Of a stretch of DNA of 42,446 nt, positions 30,794 through 37,797 are shown one piece after another. The notes beneath the pieces are model-generated. The model ran no database searches. It was not told the origin of the DNA and saw only the letters and a list, made by a program, of their open reading frames with translations. A program made the translations under genes and the position numbers. Every line of letters starts with the position of its first letter. Positions within the stretch are counted from its first letter, which is position 1. This stretch comes from an uncultured Bacteroidales bacterium (lineage in GTDB: Bacteria; Bacteroidota; Bacteroidia; Bacteroidales; F082): contig CAJOIH010000013.1 of assembly GCA_905234455.1 (NCBI GenBank), forward strand, positions 1-42,446. Direction: 5' to 3'.

Positions 30794-31636
30794 TCAATAG
30801 TCTCCTAAAGTTTCTTCTAATTGTGAAAGCGCGTTGGCGGCCTGTTCGTCGTTGGGCGGGGTGCCGTGCCATTTGTGGGTGCCCATCATGAAGTCGACGC
30901 CCATGCCCATCTCGGTGTGGGCCAGCAAGAGCTGGGGTTGCCCCTGCCCTGCCCCTTGGCGTGCCAGGCGGAGGGCATCCACCACCTGCTGCATGTTGTT
31001 GCCGTTGAGTTCGATGACCTTCCATCCGAAGGCCTCGTATTTGGCGCGCATGTCGCCGAGGTGCATCACCACGTCGGTGGGACCGTCGATCTGTTTTTTG
31101 TTATAGTCGAGGATACCCACGAGGTTGTCGATCTTCTTGGCGCCGGCGTACATCGCGGCTTCCCAGATCTGGCCCTCGTCCTGTTCGCCATCGCCCATCA
31201 GCACGAAGACGAGATGCGGGTCGTTGTTGAGGCGTTTGGCCTGGGCGGCGCCGACGGCCACAGAGAGACCTTGTCCGAGTGAACCTGAGGCGATGCGGAT
31301 GCCGGGCAATCCTTCGGCCGTGGTGGGGTGACCTTGCAACCTGGTCCCCAACCTACGGAAGGTGGCCAGTTCGTTCACCGGGAAATACCCTCTGCGGGCC
31401 AGGATGCTGTAGAACATCGGGCTGATGTGTCCGTTGGAGAGGAAGAACATGTCCTCGCCTATGCCGTCCATGCGGAATTGGGCGGGGTTGATCTGCATTT
31501 GGTCGAAATAGAGCGCGGTGATCAGGTCGGTGGCGCCCAGCGAGCCACCCGGGTGTCCCGACTGGCATCCGTGGACCATACGGATGATGTCGCGGCGCAC
31601 CTGTGAGGCTACACGTTTCAATTCATTGATTTCCAT
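30794..31636 (-). CDS. Transketolase, N-terminal subunit
   Basis: The product has 280 residues with the thiamine-diphosphate-binding domain: [45 protein letters not shown], and the cofactor/metal motif [14 protein letters not shown]...ILDYNKKQ. It ends after [11 protein letters not shown], where a full-length transketolase would continue into the pyrimidine domain. Together with the next gene it equals one transketolase of about 590 residues. I see no -7 box in the short gap upstream, so it may depend on read-through past the terminator at 31654-31684. Confidence 0.92.
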   Translation of the reverse strand: MEINELKRVASQVRRDIIRMVHGCQSGHPGGSLGATDLITALYFDQMQINPAQFRMDGIGEDMFFLSNGHISPMFYSILARRGYFPVNELATFRRLGTRLQGHPTTAEGLPGIRIASGSLGQGLSVAVGAAQAKRLNNDPHLVFVLMGDGEQDEGQIWEAAMYAGAKKIDNLVGILDYNKKQIDGPTDVVMHLGDMRAKYEAFGWKVIELNGNNMQQVVDALRLARQGAGQGQPQLLLAHTEMGMGVDFMMGTHKWHGTPPNDEQAANALSQLEETLGDY

Positions 31637-31653
31637 ATATCATTGTTTTTTAC

Positions 31654-31684
31654 AAAAAAAGAGCGAATTGTTCGCTCTTTTTTG
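31654..31684. terminator. Bidirectional-looking terminator after the lipocalin-like gene
   Basis: AAAAAGAGCGAA and TTCGCTCTTTTT form a perfect stem around TTG, with T-tracts on both strands. On the minus strand it ends the lipocalin-like gene just before the transketolase genes. Confidence 0.85.
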
Positions 31685-31705
31685 GGGGTTCTAAAGAAAG
31701 ATTGC

Positions 31706-32146
31706 TTAGATGCGCTTGAACTCAAGAGAAATGTTTACGTTTCCTTCAACTCCATCTTCAGCAAATGATTCGGCTTGTTCCAAAATAAGTTTTTTGTTGG
31801 TCAACTCCTTAATGGTCATAGTTTCGCCTTCCATAGTAAGTTTGTTGCCATCAATTGACCATGTACCTGTCTCTGATAAACCTTCTGAAGTCGCGATACA
31901 GGTTTTGTCGGATTTGAATTCAATAGTAAGGTTCCCGTTCTCTTCATTGAGTTCCATCTCCATCCAATTGACATACTCGTCAATCGTGGCTTGAAGCTCC
32001 GGATCATCCACGGAAACCGAAACAGTAGCTTTTTCAAATTGCCATTTGCCAACGATTTGGGCAGCATTGTCCTTTTTGCATGAGGTCATGGTTGCCATGG
32101 AAGCAATTGCAACAAACAACACTAAAACATTAAGAATCTTTTTCAT
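31706..32146 (-). CDS. Lipocalin-like lipoprotein
   Basis: The product has 146 residues from ATG 32146 (MKKILNVLVLFVAIASMATM, then TSC with lipobox Cys23). The longer frame to 32194 runs into the promoter. The mature part has IVGKWQFEKA, an inserted acidic helix, and GTWSIDGNKLTMEGETMTI, the spacing of strands seen in the small lipocalin-like lipoproteins of Bacteroidota (IxGxW...G.W...N.L....). These are envelope proteins of mostly unknown ligand. Confidence 0.8.
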   Translation of the reverse strand: MKKILNVLVLFVAIASMATMTSCKKDNAAQIVGKWQFEKATVSVSVDDPELQATIDEYVNWMEMELNEENGNLTIEFKSDKTCIATSEGLSETGTWSIDGNKLTMEGETMTIKELTNKKLILEQAESFAEDGVEGNVNISLEFKRI

Positions 32147-32183
32147 GGTATTGAATTTAGGGTTAATAATTGTATTAGTGGCA

Positions 32184-32191
32184 CAAATATA
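32184..32191 (-). promoter_or_regulatory. -7 box (TATATTTG) of the lipocalin-like gene
   Basis: Minus-strand TATATTTG lies 38 nt before ATG 32146 and 10 nt beyond the pseudouridine synthase stop. No -33 element is seen. Confidence 0.55.
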
Positions 32192-32200
32192 CAATTTTTT

Positions 32201-33061
32201 TTATTGCGGAAACGGTTTTTCGAAAATTTTTGGGAAATCGGTCTCGAACTCGTGTTCCTTGCCGGTGGTGGGATGGATGAAGCAGAGCTTGTAAGCATGG
32301 AGGCAGAGGCGTCCCAGGCTGTTGTCGTGGCTGCCATATTTCTCGTCGCCCACGATGGGGTGGCCGAGGTCTTGGGCGTGGACGCGGATTTGGTTTTTGC
32401 GGCCCGTCTCGAGGTGGAAGTCGACCAGCGAGTATTTGTTGTTGCTCACCAGCACCTGGTAATGTGTGATGGCCAGTTTGCCTCCGTTGTCGGTGGGGCT
32501 GGAGTAGGTGACGAACATCTTGTTGTCCTTGAGCCACGACTTGACGGTACCTTGTCGTGGTTCCAGTCTCCCCTCCACCACTGCTACATAGCGGCGGTCG
32601 TACACTTTCTCTTTCCAATTCTCCTCGAACGACATGGCGATTTTCTTGTCCTTGGCGAAGAGCATCAGTCCTGAGGTGTCGCGGTCGAGCCGGTGGATGG
32701 TATGGGCCCGGCAGCGTTGTTGCGACACGATGAAGTATTGGTTGAGGATGCTTTGTGCGGTTTCCTGTTCCTTGCCAGGGCTGTTGGTGAGCAGTCCTTC
32801 CTTCTTGTCGATGACCACCAGCCATTTGTCCTCATACACGATCTTGAGCCATTTGCTGTAGAAGCGTTCTTTGGCAGAGGGTTTGCCCACTTCGACGGTC
32901 ATGCCCGGTTTCAGTTCAAAGTCGAATTGGCTGGTACGTTCACCGTCGACGGTGACGTTACCGTTGGCGAGCAGGTGTTTCACCCGGGTACGGCTGATGC
33001 CGTCCATCGTTTTCAGGAGAAACTCCATGAGTTTTGAAGGTGTCTTGACTGTAGTTTTCAT
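32201..33061 (-). CDS. RluA-family 23S/tRNA pseudouridine synthase
   Basis: The product has 286 residues from ATG 33061 (MKTTVKTPSKLMEFLLKTM); an upstream TTG at 33076 lies inside the preceding terminator. An N-terminal S4 RNA-binding domain (SRTRVKHLLANGNVTVDGE) precedes the synthase domain, with HRLDRDTSGLMLFAK holding catalytic Asp126, then the later motifs RYVAVVEG, LETGRKNQIRVH and GDEKYG. These are the marks of the RluA/RluC/RluD group. The target uridine cannot be assigned. The ATG follows the T-tract of the tRNA terminator by only 3 nt. Confidence 0.9.
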   Translation of the reverse strand: MKTTVKTPSKLMEFLLKTMDGISRTRVKHLLANGNVTVDGERTSQFDFELKPGMTVEVGKPSAKERFYSKWLKIVYEDKWLVVIDKKEGLLTNSPGKEQETAQSILNQYFIVSQQRCRAHTIHRLDRDTSGLMLFAKDKKIAMSFEENWKEKVYDRRYVAVVEGRLEPRQGTVKSWLKDNKMFVTYSSPTDNGGKLAITHYQVLVSNNKYSLVDFHLETGRKNQIRVHAQDLGHPIVGDEKYGSHDNSLGRLCLHAYKLCFIHPTTGKEHEFETDFPKIFEKPFPQ

Positions 33062-33064
33062 AAA

Positions 33065-33093
33065 CAAAAAACGCAACCTGAATCCAGATTGCG
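33065..33093 (-). terminator. Terminator of the tRNA-Leu pair
   Basis: On the minus strand CGCAATCTG (33093-33085) pairs over 9 bp with CAGGTTGCG (33080-33072) around GATT, followed by a run of T. It sits directly before the start of the pseudouridine synthase gene. Confidence 0.82.
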
Positions 33094-33101
33094 GTTTGTT
33101 G

Positions 33102-33183
33102 TGCCCCGAACAGGAGTCGAACCTGCACTCCTCTCGAAATACGCACCTGAAACGTACGCGTCTACCAATTCCGCCATCGGGGC
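33102..33183 (-). tRNA. tRNA-Leu (CAG)
   Basis: The gene spans 82 nt. Acceptor arms are GCCCCGA and TCGGGGC with discriminator A; the D-arm has GGAATTGGTAGACGC; the anticodon loop TTCAGGT gives CAG; a short variable arm follows; the T-arm is GCAGG-TTCGACT-CCTGT. CCA is not encoded. Confidence 0.95.
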
Positions 33184-33205
33184 TAAGGAGATTTTATTTC
33201 AAAGG

Positions 33206-33289
33206 TGCCCAGGACAAGAGTCGAACTTGCATGCCGTAATCGGCACTACCCCCTCAAAGTAGCGTGTCTACCAATTTCACCACCTGGGC
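33206..33289 (-). tRNA. tRNA-Leu (GAG)
   Basis: The gene spans 84 nt. Acceptor arms are GCCCAGG and CCTGGGC with discriminator A; the anticodon loop TTGAGGG gives GAG; the long variable arm has a GCCG-ATTA-CGGC stem, a class II mark; the T-loop is TTCGACT. CCA is not encoded in full. It lies upstream of tRNA-Leu (CAG) in one transcript. Confidence 0.95.
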
Positions 33290-33302
33290 AGGAAATCGGC
33301 TG

Positions 33303-33332
33303 CAAAGATACTTCTTTTTTTGATACGTGCAA
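33303..33332 (-). promoter_or_regulatory. Promoter of the tRNA-Leu pair
   Basis: Minus strand: TTG (33332-33330), 19-nt spacer, TATCTTTG (33310-33303). The first tRNA base follows 14 nt after the -7 box. Confidence 0.75.
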
Positions 33333-33351
33333 GTGTTTTTTGAAAAATTTC

Positions 33352-33384
33352 AATAAAAAAACGCAGTCCGAAGGCTGCGTTTTC
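33352..33384 (-). terminator. Terminator of the thrS-infC-rpmI-rplT operon
   Basis: On the minus strand AAACGCAG (33366-33359 is the right arm's partner region) and CTGCGTTT enclose an 8-nt loop containing TTCG and are followed by TTTTATTG. It lies 24 nt after the rplT stop. Confidence 0.85.
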
Positions 33385-33407
33385 TTATCGTTTTGTAAGC
33401 GTGTGGT

Positions 33408-33752
33408 TTACTTCACTTTTTCAACGATGGCCTTGAAAGCCTCAGGGTTGTTCAAAGCGAGGTCGGCCAACACTTTACGGTTGATTTCGATACCGGCTTT
33501 GTTGAGCTTGTCCATGAACACGCTGTACGACATGTCGTAAGCGCGGACAGCGGCATTGATACGGACGATCCACAGGCTGCGGAAGTCGCGTTTCTTGTTT
33601 CTTCTGTCGCGGTAAGCGTAGGTTTGTCCTTTTTCGTAGGAGTTTTTCGCCACAGTCCAGACGTTCTTTCTGGTTCTGAACTGACCTTTGGTTTTCTTGA
33701 GGATTTTCTTGCGCCTGGCTCTTGAGGCCACGGCATTGACTGATCTTGTCAT
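33408..33752 (-). CDS. rplT: 50S ribosomal protein L20
   Basis: I start it at ATG 33752 ([20 protein letters not shown]; 114 residues), the family's usual start and size; the frame extends 12 residues further without support. It is rich in Lys and Arg, with [21 protein letters not shown] and [10 protein letters not shown]. It binds 23S rRNA early in 50S assembly. It is the last gene of the conserved thrS-infC-rpmI-rplT operon. Confidence 0.96.
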   Translation of the reverse strand: MTRSVNAVASRARRKKILKKTKGQFRTRKNVWTVAKNSYEKGQTYAYRDRRNKKRDFRSLWIVRINAAVRAYDMSYSVFMDKLNKAGIEINRKVLADLALNNPEAFKAIVEKVK

Positions 33753-33828
33753 TTTTTGTGATTTTTTTCGTTCAGCGCCCCGCCCCATTGCGGGAACTTT
33801 TCAGCTGAGACAAAGTTAAACAATTGAT

Positions 33829-34023
33829 TTACTTCAGGAGCATTCTCTTAACGACCTTTTCATCAACGCCCTCAACGATGGCGGTGTGGTCCAGGTTACG
33901 TTTTCTCTTCTGGCTTTTCTTGGTCAGGATGTGGCCATGATAAGCATGCTTCCTCTTGATTCTGCCGGTGCCGGTTAATTCGAAACGTTTCTTGGCGCCG
34001 GACTTGGTCTTCATTTTCGGCAT
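33829..34023 (-). CDS. rpmI: 50S ribosomal protein L35
   Basis: The product has 64 residues, [20 protein letters not shown] then [20 protein letters not shown], matching L35 throughout. It lies between infC and rplT as in most bacteria. Confidence 0.96.
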   Translation of the reverse strand: MPKMKTKSGAKKRFELTGTGRIKRKHAYHGHILTKKSQKRKRNLDHTAIVEGVDEKVVKRMLLK

Positions 34024-34054
34024 TTTTACTAGTTATTTTAAGTTTAAAAATGAG

Positions 34055-34621
34055 TTAATTCTTGTTCGATTTCGGAGCTACCATCATCATCATCCGCTTC
34101 CCTTCGAGTTTGGGCATCATTTCCACCTTGCCGAACTCTTCCAGTTCCTGGGCGAAGCGCAGCAGGATGATCTCACCCTGGTCCTTGTAGACGATGGAAC
34201 GTCCTCTGAAGAACACTTCGACCTTCACCTTGTTGCCGTCCTGCAGGAAGCGCTTGGCGTGGTTCAGCTTGAACTCGAAGTCGTGGTCGTCGGTCTGGGG
34301 TCCCAAGCGGATTTCCTTGACCACCATCTTGGTGGCGTTCGACTTGATTTCCTTCTGTTTCTTCTTTTGGTCGAAGATGAACTTCTTGTAGTCCATCACT
34401 TTGCAGACCGGCGGGTTGGCGTCGGGAGAGATCTCCACGAGGTCCAGTTCCATGCTTTCGGCGATACGGAGCGCCTCTTTCACGGGATAGATGTTCGTGT
34501 CGATACCTTCGCCTACCAGTCTCACCATCGGAGCCTTGATTTCTTCGTTGATCCGATGCTGGTTTTCGCCTTTCTTGTTGTTACGCGGCGAATTGTTTCC
34601 TCTGTTGGGGAGCTGTGCTAT
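34055..34621 (-). CDS. infC: Translation initiation factor IF-3, non-AUG start
   Basis: The first in-frame ATG (34528) would remove the start of the N-terminal domain. Reading upstream in frame gives NNKKGENQHRINEEIKAP immediately before it, a normal IF-3 N-terminus. Further upstream an in-frame TAG lies at 34636-34634, and between TAG and ATG there is no ATG, GTG, TTG or CTG. The start must therefore be ATA (34621; 188 residues) or ATT (34630; 191 residues). AGGAG precedes ATA by 9 nt but touches ATT, so I list ATA. The later part has DLVEISPDANPPVCKVMDY, RLGPQTDDHDFEFKL and LEGKRMMMMVAPK. IF-3 rejects wrong start codons and 50S subunits; a rare start would allow it to limit its own synthesis. 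Confidence 0.88.
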   Translation of the reverse strand: MAQLPNRGNNSPRNNKKGENQHRINEEIKAPMVRLVGEGIDTNIYPVKEALRIAESMELDLVEISPDANPPVCKVMDYKKFIFDQKKKQKEIKSNATKMVVKEIRLGPQTDDHDFEFKLNHAKRFLQDGNKVKVEVFFRGRSIVYKDQGEIILLRFAQELEEFGKVEMMPKLEGKRMMMMVAPKSNKN

Positions 34622-34668
34622 TGTCTTAATCTCCTATTCGTTTGTTAAACACCTTATTTATATATGCA

Positions 34669-36609
34669 TCAACGGATGCTTTGTTCTTCTTTCACTTTTT
34701 CATTGATCATCTTGGCGAAGGCCTCGAGGCTCATCGAACCCATGTCTACTTGGCCGTGGGCTCTGACGGAGACTGCGGTTTCGGCTTCTTCCTTCTCGCC
34801 CACGATGACCATGAAGGGATACTTCTTCATTTCGGCGTCGCGGATCTTACGGCCGATCTTCTCGTTGCGTTCGTCAATGAGGCTGCGAATATCGCACTTT
34901 TTCAGATACGATTGCACTTTTTCGGCAAAATTCATGTATTTTTCGCTCACCGGCAGGATGATCACCTGGTCGGGGGCCAGCCACAGCGGGAACTCGCCGG
35001 CGCAGTGCTCGAGCAGCACGGCCACGAAGCGTTCCATCGAGCCGAAGGGGGCGCGGTGGACCATCACGGGACGGTGTTTCTCGTTGTCGGCGCCGATGTA
35101 GCTGAGGTCGAAACGCTCCGGCAGGTTGTAGTCGACCTGGATGGTACCCAGCTGCCACTTGCGGCCGAGGGCGTCCTTCACCATGAAGTCGAGCTTGGGA
35201 CCGTAGAAGGCGGCTTCGCCGTATTCCACATGGGCCGGCAGACCCTTCTCGTCACAGGCCTCCTGGATGGCGGCTTCGGCCTTGGCCCAGTTCTCGTCGG
35301 TACCCACATACTTCTCATGGTCGTTGGGGTCGCGCAGCGAGATCTGTGCCTCGAAGTTCTGGAAGTTCAGGGCCTTGAAGATGATCTCGATGATCTCCAT
35401 CACGCGGATGAACTCTTCCTTCACCTGGTCGGGACGGCAGAAGATGTGGGCGTCGTCCTGGGTGAACGAGCGCACGCGGGTCAAGCCGTGGAGCTCGCCG
35501 CTCTGCTCGTAACGGTACACTGTGCCGAACTCAGCGCAGCGGAACGGCAGGTCTTTATAGGAACGCGGCTTGTTCTTGAAGATCATGCAGTGGTGCGGGC
35601 AGTTCATGGGTTTCAGCAGGTACTCCTCCCCTTCCTCCGGTGTGGTGATGGGGCGGAAGCTGTCGGCGCCGTAGTGGTCCCAGTGACCTGAGGTCACATA
35701 GAGCTGTTTGCCGCCGATATGTGGGGTGATGACCTGTTCGTAGCCATATTCCTTCTGGATCTTGGTCAGGTAGTCCTGCAGGCGCAGACGGAGCTCAGTG
35801 CCTTTGGGCAGCCAGATCGGGAGGCCTTTGCCCACCATGTCGCTGAACATGAAGAGTTCCAGCTCGCGGCCCAGCTTACGGTGGTCGCGTTTCTTGGCTT
35901 CTTCGAGCAGCACGAGGTACTCGTCGAGTTCCTTCTGTTTAGGGAAGGTGATGCCGTAGACGCGGGTGAGCTGCTTGCGCTTCTCGTCGCCACGCCAGTA
36001 GGCGCCAGCCAGCGAGGTCAGCTTGACGGCTTTGATGAAGCCGGTGTTCGGGATATGTGGACCGCGGCAGAGGTCGGTGAAGGCGCCATTCTTATAGTAG
36101 GTGATGGTGCCGTCCTCGAGGTCGTTGATGAGCTCCACCTTGTAAGGGTCGCCTTTCTCGGTGAAATACTTCAGCGCATCGGCCTTGCTCACTTCAACAC
36201 GCTCGAAGGTCTGCTTCTCGCGGGCCAGTTCCAGCATCTTCTTCTCTATGTTGGCCAGGTCGGCCTCGGTGAGGGTCATGTCGCCCGTGTCGATGTCATA
36301 GTAGAAGCCGTTGTCGACCGAGGGACCGATGCCGAACTTCACGCCCGGGTACAGTGCCTCGATGGCGGCGGCCATCAGGTGGGCTGACGAGTGCCACATG
36401 GCGGCTTTGCCTTCAGGGTCGTTCCAGGTGAAGAGCTTCACGGTGGCGTCCTCGGTGATGGGGCGCATGGCATCCCACTTCATGCCGTTGACGTTGGCGG
36501 CGAGCACGTTGCGTGCGAGGCCCTCGCTCAGGCTCATGGCGATGTCGAGCGGAGTCACTCCCGATTCATACTGTCTGACACTCTGGTCAGGGAAGGTTAT
36601 ATTGATCAT
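34669..36609 (-). CDS. thrS: Threonyl-tRNA synthetase
   Basis: The product has 646 residues. An N-terminal TGS domain ([20 protein letters not shown]) is followed by the editing domain with [10 protein letters not shown], and by the class II core with [10 protein letters not shown] (a zinc ligand), [14 protein letters not shown] and [14 protein letters not shown], then the anticodon-binding domain. It charges tRNA-Thr. It heads the operon with infC, whose start follows about 40 nt after the thrS stop. Confidence 0.96.
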   Translation of the reverse strand: MINITFPDQSVRQYESGVTPLDIAMSLSEGLARNVLAANVNGMKWDAMRPITEDATVKLFTWNDPEGKAAMWHSSAHLMAAAIEALYPGVKFGIGPSVDNGFYYDIDTGDMTLTEADLANIEKKMLELAREKQTFERVEVSKADALKYFTEKGDPYKVELINDLEDGTITYYKNGAFTDLCRGPHIPNTGFIKAVKLTSLAGAYWRGDEKRKQLTRVYGITFPKQKELDEYLVLLEEAKKRDHRKLGRELELFMFSDMVGKGLPIWLPKGTELRLRLQDYLTKIQKEYGYEQVITPHIGGKQLYVTSGHWDHYGADSFRPITTPEEGEEYLLKPMNCPHHCMIFKNKPRSYKDLPFRCAEFGTVYRYEQSGELHGLTRVRSFTQDDAHIFCRPDQVKEEFIRVMEIIEIIFKALNFQNFEAQISLRDPNDHEKYVGTDENWAKAEAAIQEACDEKGLPAHVEYGEAAFYGPKLDFMVKDALGRKWQLGTIQVDYNLPERFDLSYIGADNEKHRPVMVHRAPFGSMERFVAVLLEHCAGEFPLWLAPDQVIILPVSEKYMNFAEKVQSYLKKCDIRSLIDERNEKIGRKIRDAEMKKYPFMVIVGEKEEAETAVSVRAHGQVDMGSMSLEAFAKMINEKVKEEQSIR

Positions 36610-36635
36610 GTTTTATACCTTTTTGAAAAAGCGTG

Positions 36636-36674
36636 CAAAAATACACATTTTTTCCATACAAAATGTTATATTTG
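36636..36674. promoter_or_regulatory. Divergent promoters of thrS and the SGNH hydrolase
   Basis: The minus strand has TATTTTTG (36643-36636) for thrS; the plus strand has TATATTTG (36667-36674), 26 nt before ATG 36701. No -33 element is clear for either. Confidence 0.6.
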
Positions 36675-36700
36675 CAAAAATTTTTCAACAAATCCAACTT

Positions 36701-37375
36701 ATGAGAAAAACATCATTGATTCTTATTCTGCTAACAATGTCATTTTCAGGTTATTCACAAGATTGGTTCGGCTTTCAATGTTACCATGCCGACAATGCCC
36801 GCATCATTGAGAGCGGTATCTTCCCCGAAGTGGTCTTCATGGGCAATTCCATCACTGAGAACTGGGCTTACTATCATCCCGGCTTTTTCAGCAAGCACAA
36901 CTTCTGTGGGCGTGGCATCGGCGGTCAGACCTCGGCGCAGATGTTGGTGAGATTCACCGACGACGTGGTCGAGTTGCATCCCAAGGCTGTGGTCATCATG
37001 GCCGGCACCAACGACGTGGCCCACAACACCTATTGGGTGGAGCCCAACGGGGTGGTCGACAATGTGGTGGCCATGTGCAACATTGCCCGTGCCAACGGCA
37101 TTGTGCCCATCATCGCCTCCATCCCACCCTGTGCCTCATTCCGGTGGAGGCTCGAGATCCAAGATGCCGCGCAGACCATCATGACGATCAACAAGAACCT
37201 GAAAGCCTACGCTGAGGCCAACGCTATCATCTACGTTGACCTCCACGCCGCCCTTGCCGACGAGCACGGTGCCCTGCCCCGCTCCCTCAGCGAAGACGGC
37301 TGCCATCCGTTGCCGGACACTTACTTCCTCATGGAGCAGTTGGTGTTGGAGGCGATTGGCAAGGTTATAAAATAA
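36701..37375 (+). CDS. Secreted SGNH/GDSL-family hydrolase
   Basis: I choose ATG 36701 (MRKTSLILILLTMSFSGYSQ; 224 residues), which gives a clean signal peptide and follows its own -7 box. The longer frame overlaps thrS antisense. The four SGNH blocks are visible: GNSITENW with Ser50 (block I), GRGIGGQTSAQML (block II Gly), GTND with Asn104 (block III), and DGCHP with Asp199 and His202 (block V). Members act as esterases on glycans, lipids or acetylated sugars. Exported Bacteroidota versions often deacetylate polysaccharides, but the substrate here is unknown. Confidence 0.9.
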   Translation: MRKTSLILILLTMSFSGYSQDWFGFQCYHADNARIIESGIFPEVVFMGNSITENWAYYHPGFFSKHNFCGRGIGGQTSAQMLVRFTDDVVELHPKAVVIMAGTNDVAHNTYWVEPNGVVDNVVAMCNIARANGIVPIIASIPPCASFRWRLEIQDAAQTIMTINKNLKAYAEANAIIYVDLHAALADEHGALPRSLSEDGCHPLPDTYFLMEQLVLEAIGKVIK

Positions 37376-37408
37376 TTTTCTTTTACTATCAAGTATTATT
37401 TAAAAAAT

Positions 37409-37432
37409 ATTTATCAACACATGTTGATAAAT
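37409..37432. repeat. Perfect inverted repeat
   Basis: ATTTATCAAC-ACAT-GTTGATAAAT: 10-bp arms around 4 nt, 34 nt after the hydrolase stop. No T-tract follows on the plus strand, so it may be an operator or a weak transcript end rather than a standard terminator. Confidence 0.7.
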
Positions 37433-37458
37433 AAATAATTAATATCTTTATATTTATA

Positions 37459-37490
37459 TTGACATTTTATAAATGGTAATAGTATCTTTG
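37459..37490 (+). promoter_or_regulatory. Full promoter of the candidate small RNA
   Basis: TTG (37459-37461), 21-nt spacer, TATCTTTG (37483-37490). This has the same elements and spacing as the promoter of the small RNA at 4424-4549. Confidence 0.7.
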
Positions 37491-37496
37491 CTGTTG

Positions 37497-37607
37497 AATT
37501 CAAACTGGAGTTATATTCAATTTTGTATTACAGCACTAAAAACACGAAAACCATCGGAATAATATAGGGCTTGCTATCCGGCATTCCCCGTCCGATGGTT
37601 TTGTTTT
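37497..37607 (+). ncRNA. Candidate small RNA or leader RNA
   Basis: A full promoter lies just upstream and a strong terminator ends it, giving about 110 nt. The 5' half (about 37497-37546) is AU-rich and looks single-stranded. The 3' half is one long hairpin with a 12-bp perfect stem and a 32-nt head that may hold a smaller ATAG/CTAT stem. No start codon with a sensible frame is present. It could be a free small RNA, or an attenuated leader for the T9SS gene 190 nt downstream. I do not recognise the family. Confidence 0.5.
37547..37606 (+). terminator. Long-stem terminator
   Basis: AAAACCATCGGA (37547-37558) pairs perfectly with TCCGATGGTTTT (37591-37602), followed by GTTTTG. The 32-nt loop is unusually large for a plain terminator. 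Confidence 0.75.
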
Positions 37608-37656
37608 GCACAATGTACAGCATTTTTATCATCTTACAAGGTCTCTCCAGAAAAAA

Positions 37657-37737
37657 GTTATCAACAATTCTTCTCGAACTGTTTATAAATAAAAATAAAA
37701 ACTATAGCATCCCACCCGTTTTTTTGCCATATCTTTA
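37657..37737 (+). promoter_or_regulatory. Two-part upstream element, right copy, with -7 box
   Basis: GTTATCAACA (37657-37666), 13 nt, TGTTTATAAATAAAAATA (37680-37697), 32 nt, TATCTTTA (37730-37737). Words and distances equal those of the left copy (3750-3670, minus). The last base of the -7 is A instead of G, a weak box that would suit an activated promoter. In both copies TTTG occupies positions 26-29 of the 32-nt spacer. Confidence 0.65.
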
Positions 37738-37797
37738 CGGTTTGAAATATTGAAAACAATCAACAAATCTAACAATCTAATAACTAACAAACTAACT

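Larger units (their letters stand above)
37376..37797. other. AT-rich intergenic region with several signals
   Basis: These 422 bases hold, in order, a perfect palindrome (37409-37432), a full promoter (37459-37490), a candidate small RNA ending in a long-stem terminator (37547-37606), the two-part upstream element (37657-37697), and the probable -7 of the T9SS gene (37730-37737). A 60-codon frame at 37571-37753 overlaps these signals and shows no coding character. Confidence 0.6.

Noticed and set aside
37409..37666. TTATCAACA words as DnaA boxes of a replication origin
   Set aside because: They differ from the DnaA consensus TTATNCACA by one base, there is no cluster, and no dnaA or dnaN is nearby.
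37571..37753. 60-codon frame between the candidate small RNA and the T9SS gene
   Set aside because: It overlaps the terminator stem and the upstream element, and its start lies inside the hairpin loop; no coding character.
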